This document shows, piece after piece, positions 1 through 11,129 of a stretch of 64,000 bases of DNA. This stretch comes from Prorocentrum cordatum. Its lineage: Eukaryota; Sar; Dinophyceae; Prorocentrales; Prorocentraceae. The stretch is taken from the NCBI GenBank assembly GCA_963575745.1, contig CAUYUJ010006557.1, positions 239,001 to 303,000 of the forward strand. Direction: 5' to 3'. A program made the position numbers and the translations under genes. The notes under the pieces are model-generated. The model was not told the origin of the DNA. It did no database searches and saw nothing but the letters and a program-made list of their open reading frames with translations. The first letter of the stretch is position 1, and the number at the start of each line of letters is the position of its first letter.

Positions 1-333
1 AGGCAGGCAGGATTGCGGCTGTGGATCGCGCTAAGCTGCAAGCCGAACGTAGCCTCGTGGACGGGATCGCGACGTGGTGCAGTGCCGTGGGCAGCTGGGC
101 CCAGGGCAGTGACACGTATCACAGGACGGCGAAGCCGCAGGGTGCTGTGAAGGCCGAGCAGCGAGGATGGAGGGCGTCAGCAACATGCGCGACCTGCGCG
201 GAGCTCCAGGGAAGCAGCGGCGCACGCACTGCAGGCGGCAGAGTCGGCAAGGCGAGCGCCCAGGCCCCATCCTGGAGGAGGCGATGAAGGCGAACGGTGT
301 GCTGAAGGCCCAGGACTGCCAGCCGCTCGGCTC

Positions 334-1305
334 GTGGGGATCGGGCCGCAAGTGGACGCGCAGCTGGAGAGGGAGATGCCCCTGGCGGCGTGCCTCCGCT
401 GCGGGGCCACTGGCGCGGCGCGAGCCGGCAGCTTCACCAGGCGCTGCGAGCCGCCGGCGCCTACGGGCATGGCGGCGCTGGCGAGGCTGGAGAACAAGCT
501 GGCGCCCAAGGTGTCCAGCAGAGTGGCCGTCGAGGTGCACGACCTCGTCGAGGGCGGCAGCGATGCTGCTGCACTGATGTCCAGCCAGGCTGCCGCATGG
601 AATCGCGGTTGTTTGCCAGTTCAAGTTGATGAGGCTACGGACACGGATGTGGCGGAGGCGGCTGGTCTGGCCTCCGCGACGAGCGGGCTCGACGCGGCGG
701 CCCCCAGAGGGGTGGAAGGGCCGCCAGTGCGGCGCCACCAGGGGCCCCTGCCGCGGTCTCACCGACCTGCAGGCGGGGGCGAGGATGAAGCGGCGGGCGC
801 CGCTGCGGCGACCGAGGAGGCGGTGCGAGGCAAGGTCGCGTCGCTCCTCGCGGCCTACCGCCGCGGCTGCGCCGCTGCGGAGCCGTGCGGCGTTGCTCGG
901 AGCCCTTCGGCGCGGGCGGCCTGCTGTCGGCCCACCCTGGACTGGCATTTCGACCAGAGGCTTGGGGAGCCCATGGCGCTGGTGGCGGTCGGGCCGAGGG
1001 TCGATCCGCGAGGGGCGGGGGCCATTGTGGGCGCTCCGAAGGGAAATCGCGAAGCCCCCGCCCCGAAGCGGCTCTCGCCGAAGCGAAGTCGTCGGAGCCG
1101 AGCGATGAGCTTCCGGCACCACCTCGGGAGCTCCGTCGGCCAGAAGCTCGCGTTGCACAAGGCGATGCATGCTGGGGCGGCGCTGGCGGCGCGGCCGATG
1201 AGGGGCTCAGCGGCACGCGGGCCTCCCACCTTGACATGTGCGTCGGGCTCGGCGGGCATGGACCGAGTGAATCAACTTCAGGGGTGCCGAGGAGTCCTTC
1301 GGTGA
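334..1305 (+). CDS. Candidate repeat-containing protein segment, function unknown
   Basis: An open plus-strand frame runs from an ATG at 334 with protein-like composition. It includes the stretch LARLENKLAPKVSSRVAVEV near residue 50, then an Ala/Gly/Pro-rich module containing GVEGPPVRRHQGPLP and later EEAVRGKVASLLAAYRRGC. The same module, in the same frame, recurs further right at about 1340, 1870 and 2130. One copy has lost 15 bases, so GVEGPPVRRHQ becomes GVWRHQ without a frame change, which favours coding over neutral repeat. I recognise no family. Opposite-strand frames are also open because the region is very GC-rich, and exon limits are unknown. The ATG may simply lie inside an exon. 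It could equally be a non-coding GC-rich repeat. Confidence 0.3.
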   Translation: MGIGPQVDAQLEREMPLAACLRCGATGAARAGSFTRRCEPPAPTGMAALARLENKLAPKVSSRVAVEVHDLVEGGSDAAALMSSQAAAWNRGCLPVQVDEATDTDVAEAAGLASATSGLDAAAPRGVEGPPVRRHQGPLPRSHRPAGGGEDEAAGAAAATEEAVRGKVASLLAAYRRGCAAAEPCGVARSPSARAACCRPTLDWHFDQRLGEPMALVAVGPRVDPRGAGAIVGAPKGNREAPAPKRLSPKRSRRSRAMSFRHHLGSSVGQKLALHKAMHAGAALAARPMRGSAARGPPTLTCASGSAGMDRVNQLQGCRGVLR

Positions 1306-2470
1306 GGTCGACTCGGCGTCATCCTCGCCCTGGCCAGGCCTCGGTGACGAGCGGGCTGGGCGCGGCGACTCCCAGAGGGGTGTGGCGCCACCAGGGGCCC
1401 CTGCCACGGCCTCACCGACCGGCAGGCAGGGGCGAGGAGGATGTTTGGGACGCCGCAGTGGCGACTAAAGAGGCGGTGCGAAGCCAGGCCGCGTCGTTCC
1501 TCGAGGCCGACCGCCGCGGCTGCGCCGCTGCGGGGCCAAGCGGCGCTATCGGCGTGTGCATCGGGCACCGCCAGCAGGGGGACTCCCACCAGGACGCAGG
1601 TGAGCAGGGGCTGCTGACTCTGGCGGCGGCTAGAACGCAAGTCCCAACCCCCAGGGGCACCCACGTGGTAAACAGCGCGTGGGGCTGGGCTCAGTCGCCA
1701 AGGTTTTTGCTGGAGCCTGCACCCTGGTAGATAAACAGCGCGCGGGGCAGGCCCGCCTCGACGAGTGCACTGGAGGTGGTGCAATCGCAACTCATGGATC
1801 GACCTCGGGGGCGCCGAGGAGCCATTCAGCGAGTTCGGCTCGACGTCATCCTTCCCCTGGCCTGGCCTCGGTGGACAGCGGGCTGGACGTGGCGGATCCC
1901 AGAGGGGTGGAAGGGCCGCCAGTGCGGCGCCACCTCGGGCCTCTGCCGCGGTCTCAGCGACCTGCATGCGGGGGCGAGGAGCGGCTCAGCGGCACGCGGG
2001 CCTCCCACCTCGACATGTGCGTCGGGCTCGGCGGGCATGGACCGAGTGTTTCAACTTCTGGGGTGCCGAAGAGCCCTTCGGCGAGGTTGGCCTGTCGTCC
2101 TCCTCCCCCTGGCCAGGCCTCGGCGACGAGCGGGCTGGACGCGGCGACTCCCAGAGGGGTGGAAGAGCTGCCAGTGCGGCGCCACCAGGGGCCCCTTCCG
2201 CGGTCTCACCGACCTGCAGGCGGGGGTGAGGTGGAGGTGGAGGTCGCCGCAGCGGCGACCGACGAAGCGGTGCGTGGCCAAGTCGCGTCGCTCCTCGCGG
2301 CCGCGGGGCTGAGCGGTGCCGCGAGCGAGCGTACGTCCGACCCAAGGGGCCCTCGTGGGGCCGAGCCTGGTCGGGCTGCTGGATTCGTCTCGGATCCTGG
2401 CGGTGTGGGGCCCCTGGTGGTCTCCGCGGGGCCCGTTCATCGGGTGCCGCCTGGCCCGAGGGCTTGGGGG
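660..2470 (+). repeat. Degenerate GC-rich tandem/interspersed repeats
   Basis: Two unit types alternate. Unit one carries GGGGCCCCTGCCGCGGTCTC and recurs at about 665, 1340, 1870 and 2130. Unit two carries CATGTGCGTCGGGCTCGGCG and recurs at about 1200 and 1980. A third short motif, GGTGCCGAGGAG-like, precedes units near 1290, 1805 and 2065. Copies are roughly 75-90% alike by eye and the plus frame stays mostly open across them, so this may be a repeat protein's exons or a decayed duplication. Confidence 0.6.
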
Positions 2471-2754
2471 TGAGTGCGGGTGTCCAGCACCCCGCGGTGC
2501 GGAGTGCCAGGTGCTTGCACTCACGCGGCGTCGGGTCTCCTCGTCGCCTGGGGCCGCGCCTGTGCACGGCAGCGAGGCGAGACGGCGTGACCATTCGCCT
2601 TCAGGCCGTGCGCGTCCTTCCCCTTCCCACGTCCTCCTCCTCCTCCTTTGTAATCGTCCAAAGAACCCCCCCTCTCCCGGCCGCGCCTCTCCGCGCGCAC
2701 CGGCCAAACCCTGGGCGGCCATCGCGCCTCCCTGGGGCTCTCCATGGCTTTCAT

Positions 2755-3285
2755 GACGGCCCCGGAGGCCCCCAAGACGGCCCAAGAGGGCCCCGAGTCG
2801 CCGAACGATCGCTAGAAGACGCCCAAGATGGCCTCAAGATTGCGCAAGAGCCTTCCAAGGCGCTCCAAGAGGTCCCCCAAGAGGGCCCCCCAAAGCACAC
2901 ATCATTGTTGTTGGCTGCGTTGTTGAAGGATTGTGGCGTTCTCGCCTTTTCAGCTTTCCGACGCCCCAAGGCGACCCAAGAGACACCCAACACCACCCCA
3001 AAACGGCCCTAGAGGCCTCGTTGAGGCCCCCAATGCGGCCTATGAGTGCGCCCAAGACGGCCCAAGAGGGCCCCAAGAGGGTCCCAAAAGGAGCCCCAGG
3101 GAAAGAACACGAATGGAAAATCCGAGCCTTCCGCTCCAAGGAGTCCTCCGGAGGCCCCAAGACGCGCCCAAGAGGCCCCCAAAAGGCCCCAAGAAGCCGC
3201 CAACAAACCCTCAAAAAGGCTGCAAAACGGCCCCCAAGAGGCCTTAAAACTGCCTCCAACAAGCCGCCGGAGGGGCCCCCCAAGA
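2755..3285 (+). repeat. CAAGAGGCC-type degenerate array
   Basis: Short units of about 10-12 bases, alternating GACGGCC, CAAGAGGCC and CCCAAGA, are strung together without a strict period. A repeat-free spacer at 2895-2965 (AAGGATTGTGGCGTTCTC followed by a TTTTCAGCTTTCCGACG motif) recurs in every large array of this class in the window. The translated Pro/Arg/Lys strings are artefacts. The array ends at 3331-3370 with a GCACGGTGGCGGGA motif also found near 20290, 21350 and 49165. Confidence 0.75.
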
Positions 3286-3289
3286 GATT

Positions 3290-6250
3290 CCAACGAACAT
3301 CCGCTAGGCTTATAACTTATAACCCACAACCCGGGCACGGTGGCGGGACTTGCCGTGGGCAGCTGGATCAAACACAATGGGATGGGAATCGGAAGGAACC
3401 AGAAGGAGGGGCCGGATGCCAGATGAAACGCGAGCGCACCGATCTTGGCTCTCCCATCCTTCGGGGTTGGACAAGCACCCCCGTGTCGGTTTGACTAAAA
3501 CAGACTCTGGATCAGAACATGCCCAGCGCAAGCCCGCCACAAGCGTGGCCACAACTGCAACAAGCAAAACGCGGCAATTCGCGAATCGGCGTGGCTGTAT
3601 CAACTTCCGATCCAGATACTGTTCCTCTCCCTTTTCCCTGCTCTGTCCCTGGTGCTGTCCCGCTCGCGTGTTGCAAAATGCCCCCCCGATCGTCGAAGAG
3701 ATGCCGCGCCTGTGGAATTCGCTGGCAAACGCACGTGCACCTGTGATGCGGGTGCGCTAACAACAACACACCAAAGCCTCCAACGATCATCGTGCAATTC
3801 GGACGGGGCCGCAAGAAACTCTCGCGAGGCACCCTGAATAACCACGCGAGCTATACGCAACTGGGAGAGAATCCGCGGCCCCATGGAGAGAATCCGCGGC
3901 CCCATGGATGCTCAGCTTCGAGGGGGAAGTCATGGCGCAGCGCGCGAAGCAAAACAATCAAGGTACCTTGACGAAGCGCATATGTTTTTTGATGCGGGTC
4001 CCCACGATGTCAAGCCATAACATCCAACAGTCACCACACAGCCGACGGCGCAGACACATCGAATAGCACATCAGGGTTCGAGCTGTCGAAAATATGCGTT
4101 CACCTCTATGGCTCGGAGTCTGAGGCAACTGTGACACGAGGCTGGTTCTCCTTCCTGCGCCCCCAGTGGGTCAGACATGCTTGCAATACCAAAACAACAT
4201 GAATATGTTTGCCACCGATGACCCCATCAATAATTGTCTTGGCACGGTGACGATAACTAATAGGTGGTGCAAACGACGCGGGATAAATTACGCAGTGCAA
4301 CTGACAAACGCACCGAATGAATTGACAACTCCAATGCCCGCGCAAACATCCCACCCGCAAGCCAGCAGTTTGTTTTGCCAGAACCATGCGGCCGCGAGTG
4401 CGGCATCTGCTTGGCCGTTGTCTGGCGCATCTCTGCGGTCGCGCTGTCGCGCGCAAGCTTGCGCGCAAAGCGACCAACTGTTTTGGCGCAGCCGATGCGG
4501 CCGCGACGGCGGGTGCCGATGGGCAATTTCCATCGCGTCTCAAAAGGCTACGCTGCGCTGGCGTGCGGGCGATTCAGTGCGGGACGGTGGCTTGGGCGAC
4601 CGCGATATCATGATGGCGTCGGCAGCGGCGGCAAAAAGGATAGCGGTAACGATGGTGGAAGAGGGCGCGTTTCGCGGGCGCTTGCCTGGACAAGCAAAGA
4701 GTTTGTCACGTTGGAACCAAGCAGCCCCCCCCCCAAAAAAAAACATTGAGCGCCCTTGGGAAACTGGAGCCCCCCCCCTTTTGGGATAGAACAACACGCG
4801 CGTAAACCTCACGACCGGTGAAACCTGACCATGTGAACCAATGTCCGGGAAAGGTGCTCATCATTTTCTGGAACGCGATCCCGCGCAATATTGTATGCAG
4901 ACCGTTTCATCGATCTACTCATGCGCGCTCGCATGGCGCGCGGGAGGTTGTCGCTAGCCCGCTCAGATGCTTGGCGGGGTTTCGGGGACAACGCAGAACG
5001 CAAGCACACATCCTTTGCGAGGCGCGCACCGCCGCGTAGACGCTAGAACGCGCGCGCGCGTCTTCCGCGCGGACAGATTGCACCGCGCACGAAGAAAAAC
5101 GCGCACGTCGACGTGACGCGACGCCCGCGCGGACGCCAACGCGTCATTGAGCAAACGCGCGCGCGGCATGCCGCATGCGCGTCGTACGCCAACGAATGGC
5201 TTCGCATACACAGGTCAAATAACCAATCAATTATACGATCACTTTGCCTGTTTGGCGCCGGCGATGCACCGATCTGCACCTGCTTCGTCTACCCGGCACG
5301 CGCGCCCCTGCAAAAGGGACTCATCCAGTGACGCGCTCGCAGTCAGCAACGGTTCGACCCCTCCCCCCCATGATGAGGGGAGGCCTCCCCTCACTCGACC
5401 CTCCCTCCCCCTTGCATCTCAAGGGCCCCCCCCCGTTTCGACCCCCCCACCTCTCAGCGTCCGCAAAAACCGCTCTGTCGATGGGTTGTGGCGATGATGA
5501 CGATGACAACGGCAAGGCCAATGACGGCGCCGATGCTGGGGACGCCGATGACGATGATCATGATGCCAATGTTTCGGTGACGAATGTGATTGACTCATGA
5601 TGGCGGAAGTTACGGCGATGGGCGATGACGATAACGGCGGTGGCGCCGATGAGGGTGATGGTGAGGACGCGCGCGGGCGCAGGAATCCCAGCGAGCTGGT
5701 AGACTTGTACTGACAAACATTCGGCTTGCATATTGGCTTGAAGACTACCACCTTCAAAGGTTCCGAACATCCTTGGTGTTGAAGGACTTTGACACGCACG
5801 CGTGGCGGAGTGCGCGCGTCTCCCGCATGGTGCGATTTGATCAAAAGTCGCGAACTGGGTGTATCCTACATCAACACAAATACATGGCGTGGTGGAATGA
5901 GACCGCGGCTTCTGTACGACATTACTGAAATCATATAGTTTCCCCGTGATGTCAGCAAGGGCGCGCGGGTAGGAAACATGAAAGACCTGTGATGTCAACC
6001 CTACGTGCGTTCTTTCACGTTGGAAATCGTACAAAAAGAAAGTGTTTGATATGATGTTGACATGTTCGCGCGCGTCTGGACTTTGTGGGACATGCTTTCC
6101 TGGGATACGCGTGTTTCCGCGAATGGTATTGTTTGATAAGCGTGAGGGGCGGGGGGCGATACCGGCCTGGCTGGGATGACCTCATATCGTATGGGCAAAG
6201 ACCGACGGGGCTGAAGCACATGTCAATTGCAGTGCCCGAAGAAAAATCGA
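3290..6250. other. No recognisable gene; repeat-poor filler
   Basis: I see no convincing gene. An exact 21-bp unit is duplicated head to tail at 3865-3906. C and A homopolymers occur at 4724-4744. A GCGCGC-rich stretch with palindromes lies at 4440-5180. The minus-strand frame over about 5590-5760 contains a hydrophobic run (ARVLTITLIGATAVIVIA) that could be a small exon, but nothing nearby confirms it. The text around 4340-4360 (GCAAACATCCCACCC) recurs at 25940. Confidence 0.5.
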
Positions 6251-6254
6251 GGCC

Positions 6255-6540
6255 CCCTGGGAGCGAGGGGGGTAGAGTCTCTCTCCTTTGCAGGAGCATG
6301 CACATGTTGCAAGCTATGTGGTGCACACCATGAGATGCGCGCAACTATGAGCGTTACCTCTCGTGCGAAAGGGGAATGGATGTGTTGCCACCGATGTGGT
6401 GAAAGCTATGAGATGCGCACTCTGTGAAAACAGTTATGTAGTGAAAGCAATGTCGTGCAGGTGGAGCTACGCTGTGCAATATAGGTCATGTAACCTACGT
6501 GGTGCGAGCTGTGTGGTGGAAGCTTTGTGGTAGACGACCA
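6255..6540 (+). repeat. TGTGGTGCA-type degenerate array
   Basis: The segment starts with a GGGGGGTAGAGTCTCTCTCC motif, followed by loosely spaced ATGTGGTGCA, GTGAAAGC and TATGAGATGCG words. The same leader plus TGTGGTGCA words recurs at 25650-25890 and in short form at 27210-27275. This makes it a dispersed element with a conserved head and a variable short-word body. Confidence 0.5.
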
Positions 6541-7960
6541 AAATGTCCCCAAGACGGCCCAGAACGCCCTCAACGGACCGGAAGCAGCTGAGCGACTTCT
6601 GTTGCAACTGCACAACAATATAACATCGCCCAAGGGCATGCAGGCACAAGCATGGAAATACTCCGTCGTCACTGTTCTGCACAAGTCAAGAGACGTCGCG
6701 AAAGCAGGGAACTACACGCCAACTACAATCACCCTTTTTCTTTATGCATGAGATGCTTGCGAAACTCCTGCACTTGGGGCTGTACCCCGCGTTGACCAAG
6801 CATCAAAACGCAAACCGGGCTGGATTCAGGGTGAGTGTTGGCACGACGCATCATCCCTTCGACGTGACAGCATTATACTAGAACTGTTACGAATGACAAC
6901 CACATCTCTGGATATCCACCATTGGCTTCAAGGCGGCTGTCGACTGCGCAGATCACGAGAACATGTTGCAAGGCATGAGCCATCAAGGCGTGTTGCATGG
7001 ATAAATTAGATTGCTACGGCTGCTGTATCATTAACCATCTGCTAGGAGTAAATATTGACACATTGAGAATACCGTATCATGTACTGCGGGGCACGAAGCA
7101 GGCAGACTTCTTCAACCCCGTAATGGGGAAACGTTTGCTTAAGAACACTCGGTAGGGGAAGCGGTGGTGCCTAAACCGGTGAGACACATTGGTGGCGACT
7201 CACCAACTTGCGCTTCGCTGGTGATGTCACATGCTGTCGGAACTACGCTTGAACAGATCAAGGGTATGCTTGCAGACGTCCGCGCAACAACAAACAACAC
7301 ATTGGTTGGTACGATATGCTTTCGAACACTACCCGGGAAACTGGTCACCCCAAGGAGCACAGTATCCGTGTTGTATCTCACGATGGCCACGTCAGATACT
7401 TGGGGCCTGAAGGTACGTTTCGACCGCCCGCACAGAACCGAGATTGACAAGAGGATTGGGCCAGCTTGGGAAACGCTTGTGCCACAACGTCCCGTTCTGA
7501 GTGATCGCAGGTACACGCTAAATGCGCGGCTCCATCTGTTTGATGTACAGTATCCTGGACGTTTTTTTGTGATGTGAGCGAATCGCGGGCTGTTACGAAG
7601 GACTTGGAAGACACATTTCGCAGAACACATGTGCAGATGCTGACACCTTCCGGACAATTGAATTCTCATTGATCGGTGGGAAATGTGGAAGTGCCCGACA
7701 TAGTGGAAGAGGCCTTGGAGCCCTGGCCTGACTTGATGAAACACACGACTCATGAGGCAGAAATGAAACTGGGCAAACTATCTCTTTGTGGTTGGGTTGG
7801 CTCACGCAAACAGGCCGTGGTGCGATGGTCGAGCAGACTACGGGATTGCACAAAAAAGTAGGCCCAACGGAATTTTTCTATGGCACCCATACCGAATAAC
7901 ATGGACAACTGTGCGACCCAAACGGCAATGGGAGGACGCAGCTGCTGAGCACGCACTGTG
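6541..7960 (+). pseudogene. Decayed non-LTR retrotransposon, reverse transcriptase part
   Basis: Pieces of a LINE-type ORF2 appear in order in shifting plus frames. At about 6650-6750 is WKYSVVTVLHKSRDVAKAGN (compare the family pattern W..AVV..LHK..D....NYRPI). At about 6760-6830 is LLHLGLYPALTKHQ then RAGFR (compare QAGFR). Near 7090 is RGTKQADFFNPVMG (compare RG.KQGDPLSP). At 7199-7228 is LTNLRFAGDV, the catalytic box, with FADD changed to FAGD. The stretch 7380-7580 matches the downstream K..F....EI..RI..AW...RL.LFD region. At about 7880-7950 is WTTVRPKRQWEDAA, the C-terminal RPK.RWED-like tail, followed by TGA. Several stops and frameshifts (for example near 6745 and 7130) and the catalytic change make it dead. 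The endonuclease and 5' end are not visible. Confidence 0.85.
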
Positions 7961-7974
7961 ACGACTTGTTCATA

Positions 7975-8470
7975 TGGGCCTGAAGGCCCGCCGCGCCAGC
8001 CACCAGTGGGCCATCCTTGAACGTTCCTCGCCTGTCTGTCTGTCCTGGGGCCTCTTTGGGGCCTCTTGGGGCCCTCTTGGCGGCCTCTTGGGGCCTCTTG
8101 GGGGCCTCCTGGGGGCCTCTCGGAGGCCTGACGACGGCCTCGGGGACACTCTGAGGTTGGAGGGCTCCAAATACCAGCTGGAGTTCCCCATCTTTGGTCC
8201 CTCTTGGGGCCCTTCGGGGGCCGGTTTGGGCCGTATTGGGCGCCTCTTGGGCCGTCTGTGGACCCTCTTGGGCAGTCTTGGGGCCTTCTTGGGGGCTTCT
8301 TGGGCCGTCTTGGGGCGGTCCAGGGGGCCTCTTGGGCCGATGTTGTTTCTGAGGGCCCTGGACGTTAATATTCTGAAAAAGGCTTTGTAGCCTTCTGGTG
8401 CCGTTCCAGACGCCTCGTTAGCCGTCTGAGTCTCCTGGAGGCCATCTTGGGGGCGACACGGGGCCCTCTT
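7975..8470 (-). repeat. CAAGAGGCC-type array, reverse orientation
   Basis: This is the reverse complement of the class seen at 2755-3285: CTCTTGGGGCCTCTTGGG words repeat from about 8045 to 8340 and continue, sparser, to 8470. The immediate neighbour on the left is the retrotransposon tail. No gene is evident. Confidence 0.75.
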
Positions 8471-8624
8471 GAGCCGCCTCGAAGACGGTCTCACGCTGCA
8501 GAAGCGGAACTGTGGCCCCCAAGGAGCTGGCTGGCCCAGCCCCCCGAAACTTCCAGTTGTGGTAGTGGTCGTGGCCACTCCGCCTATCGGTCCCATTTTA
8601 TATGTATATGTGTATGTAGTGTTG

Positions 8625-8744
8625 TATGCTCATCATCCTCATCATCAGCATCAGCATCATCATCACCATCACCATCACCATCACCATCACCATCACCATC
8701 ACCATCACCATCACCATCACCATCACCATCACCATCACCATCAC

Positions 8745-8811
<67 letters not shown>

Positions 8812-8971
8812 TTCATCATCATCATCATCATCATCAACATCATCAACATCATCATCATCAGCATCATCATCATCGTCATCAGCCTTGGCATGGGCATGGG
8901 CATCTGCATCATGACCATCGTCACCATCATCATATTGTCATTCCTGGCTCCTCATCCTCCTCCTCCTCCGC

Positions 8972-9014
<43 letters not shown>

Positions 9015-9330
9015 ACAGTATCATAAGCATCGTCATCATCATCAAGACCATCACCACAAACACCATCATTATCATCATCAGCATCATCATGATCATGATC
9101 ATGATCATCATCGTTCTCATCCTCATCCTCGTCCTCATCCTCGTCCGCATCCTCGTTCTCATCCTCCTCCTCCCTTCTCCCTCCTCATCCTCCTCATCCT
9201 GCTGCTGCTCCTCCTCCTCCTCGTCCTCCTCCTCCTCCGCCTCCTCCTAATCCTCCACATCCTCCCTTCTCCCTCCTCACTCCTCCCTTCTCCATCCCCC
9301 TCCTCCCGCCTCCCGCCTCCTTTCTCCCGT
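8625..9330 (+). repeat. ATC/CATCAC microsatellite grading into TCC-rich tract
   Basis: Trinucleotide ATC and hexanucleotide ATCACC runs dominate 8638-8870. Mixed CATCAT/GATCATGAT words follow to 9120, then CTCATC and CCTCCT pyrimidine tracts to 9330. All six frames are open over parts of it, giving poly-His, poly-Ile, poly-Ser or poly-Met. These are not genes. Confidence 0.9.
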
Positions 9331-9339
9331 TAGTCGTAA

Positions 9340-9368
9340 GTCGTCCGTTGTCGGCGTCGAGGTCGTTA

Positions 9369-9399
<31 letters not shown>

Positions 9400-10045
9400 T
9401 TCAACCACCAGCATCTGGAGCGCCTCGGATCGGCGGCACTGGCTGGAGGCCATTCAAACACATGTCTCTGTGTGTGGGTGCTTGTCTGTCTGTGTTTGCG
9501 GCATCTATGCTTGTAATATCAGCTGGGACTCTGATGATGCGCCACGAACCGAACATCTGCTCTTGTCACTGAAGTGCGACACGATGCAGAGAATACGCGG
9601 ATCACACTAGGAAGCGAGAGACTTACGCGGCACCATGTACGCGTCTCGAATGCTGCGGAACGTCTTGGCCTCTTGCGGCAGAATGAGCTGAAAGCTGTAA
9701 CGACAGCGTGGAGATGAAAATGTAAGTTGCCTCGTTCCAATGTAATGTATAACTTCAGAGCTTTGGCGACACGCATGTGCGTTCAATGACGGCATGATGC
9801 GTTTAAGTGGCCAGGCTGCAACACGCACACACAATGCAACCTCTGCAAGCAACCTGATGAGTGGACCGTTGCACCATGCGAATACGAACAGCACTGCTGA
9901 ACAACAACGAACGGGCCGCAACCTGTCACACTCGGGCTCAGAACACACACACACACCAAATCGGAATCCCGCCCGCCTGGGGTGCTGGCATGTCGTTACC
10001 TTGTTGTGGCTAGTGCTTCCGTGGCGAACTGAAGGCGAAAGTTAG
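9340..10045. other. No gene recognised
   Basis: Apart from a short GTC trinucleotide run at 9355-9400, the sequence is unremarkable. I see no exon with clear composition, no repeat shared with the rest of the window and no RNA gene. Confidence 0.4.
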
Positions 10046-10049
10046 GGAG

Positions 10050-10380
10050 GGATCACTTGAAGGGAGGGGGGAAGAATCGACCTCGAACCGGTGATACATC
10101 GCCGATCGGTCGGCGATATGCCCACCGTCCCAGTAGCAAATCCGCATGTTCCTGGGCTGAGCGAGCTATCGGGCCCTATCTTTAGGTCGGGCGTGTCCTT
10201 CAACAGGGGGATTTTTGAACGAATAATCAACAGTAGATGAACATATTCCCAATTTGTCAAGAATAAACAAAATCGACACCAGACTATTGCTTCACTATTG
10301 CTAAATAGTCCTCCTGTAAAGAGACGTGCCCGAATTACCCCTATCTGCGATCAATGGGCGATTGCGATGCGTTCCCCCCC
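10050..10380. repeat. Family 9 hairpin repeat, interrupted by an introner-like element
   Basis: The unit carries GGTGATACATCGCCGATCGG on the left and CTGCGATCAATGGGCGATT on the right. Related copies lie at 41867-42068 and 57940-58090, where the same two halves are much closer together. This copy is longer because a family-1 element is inserted at 10182-10338. Confidence 0.75.
10182..10338 (+). mobile_element. Family 1 introner-like element with 8-bp target duplication
   Basis: The left end reads TTAGGTCGGGCGTGTCC and the right end carries GTGCCCGAATTA, forming inverted termini; the interior is AT-rich. Exact 8-bp copies of CCCTATCT flank it at 10174-10181 and 10339-10346. The related uninterrupted repeat near 41995-42012 has GGGCCCCTATCGACGATC at this point, so the empty site is visible in the same window. 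Size, inverted ends and 8-bp duplication fit a non-autonomous DNA transposon. No transposase is encoded. Confidence 0.85.
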
Positions 10381-10689
10381 CCCTGAGCCTATCCTCATCT
10401 AACGTCGCCCCTGACTCGGGCTTCGGCTTTCGAACCATGCCTCGGGTCTCAGGCGGCCGTTTGGGACGACCTGGGTTCCCGTGGAACGCCCCCGGCAAGG
10501 CGCAGCCGCAGGAGAGCACCGCGAGGCTATAAAGCTGCTGCTCACCGACGAGAAGACTTACAAACTTCGAACCTCAAACGAGGAGCAGGAGGAGGAGGGG
10601 GAGGAGGAGGCAGGAGGAGGGAGAAGGGAGGAGGAGGACGAGGAGAAGGAGGAGGAGGAGGAGGAGGAGGACGGGTCGCCTGAGCCCTT

Positions 10690-10885
10690 CGGAGAAACCC
10701 GCCAGCATGCCCCCCCCTCCCCTCGGCGCGCCCCCGTCGTGGCGAACGCGTCCTCCCTGTCGCTCGTGACGGCCCGTGGCCGAGGCCGCCCGTGGCCAGG
10801 GGCGGGGGGGCACCCTCTGCTCGGCCTGGCACCTGGACGTACACCTCCCTGTAGGCATCGGCCCCGCAGACCCGGATGAGAAAAG
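10690..10885 (-). CDS. Exon candidate, function unknown
   Basis: The minus strand contains a protein-like run (FLIRVCGADAYREVYVQVPG) followed by a Gly/Pro/Arg-rich stretch, ending before a GGA-rich tract at 10570-10675. Other frames on both strands are also open here, so frame and limits are uncertain. No domain is recognised. Confidence 0.25.
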
Positions 10886-10944
10886 GCCGCGTGCGGCGTC
10901 GGCCCGTTTCGGCTCCAGCCCGTTCTGGCTCCATCGGCAAGTCG

Positions 10945-11125
10945 ACGACGATGACGATGATGATGACGACGAGGAAGACCACGACGACGACGATGACGAC
11001 GACGATGACGATTATAATGGTAATGATAATGATAAAGATTGTGATGATGATGATGCTGATGATGCTGATGATGATGATGATGCTGATGATGATGATGATG
11101 ACGATGATGATGACGATGACGATGG
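10945..11125 (+). repeat. GAC/GAT trinucleotide microsatellite
   Basis: GACGAT and GATGAT runs with a short AATGATAATGATAA interruption near 11018-11038. The poly-Asp, poly-Met or poly-His frames are simple-repeat artefacts. Confidence 0.85.
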
Positions 11126-11129
11126 TTTC

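Noticed and set aside
8469-9333. Long frames of poly-His, poly-Ser or poly-Ile over the ATC microsatellite
   Set aside because: All frames on both strands are open because of the trinucleotide repeat; there is no non-repeat domain and no splice context.
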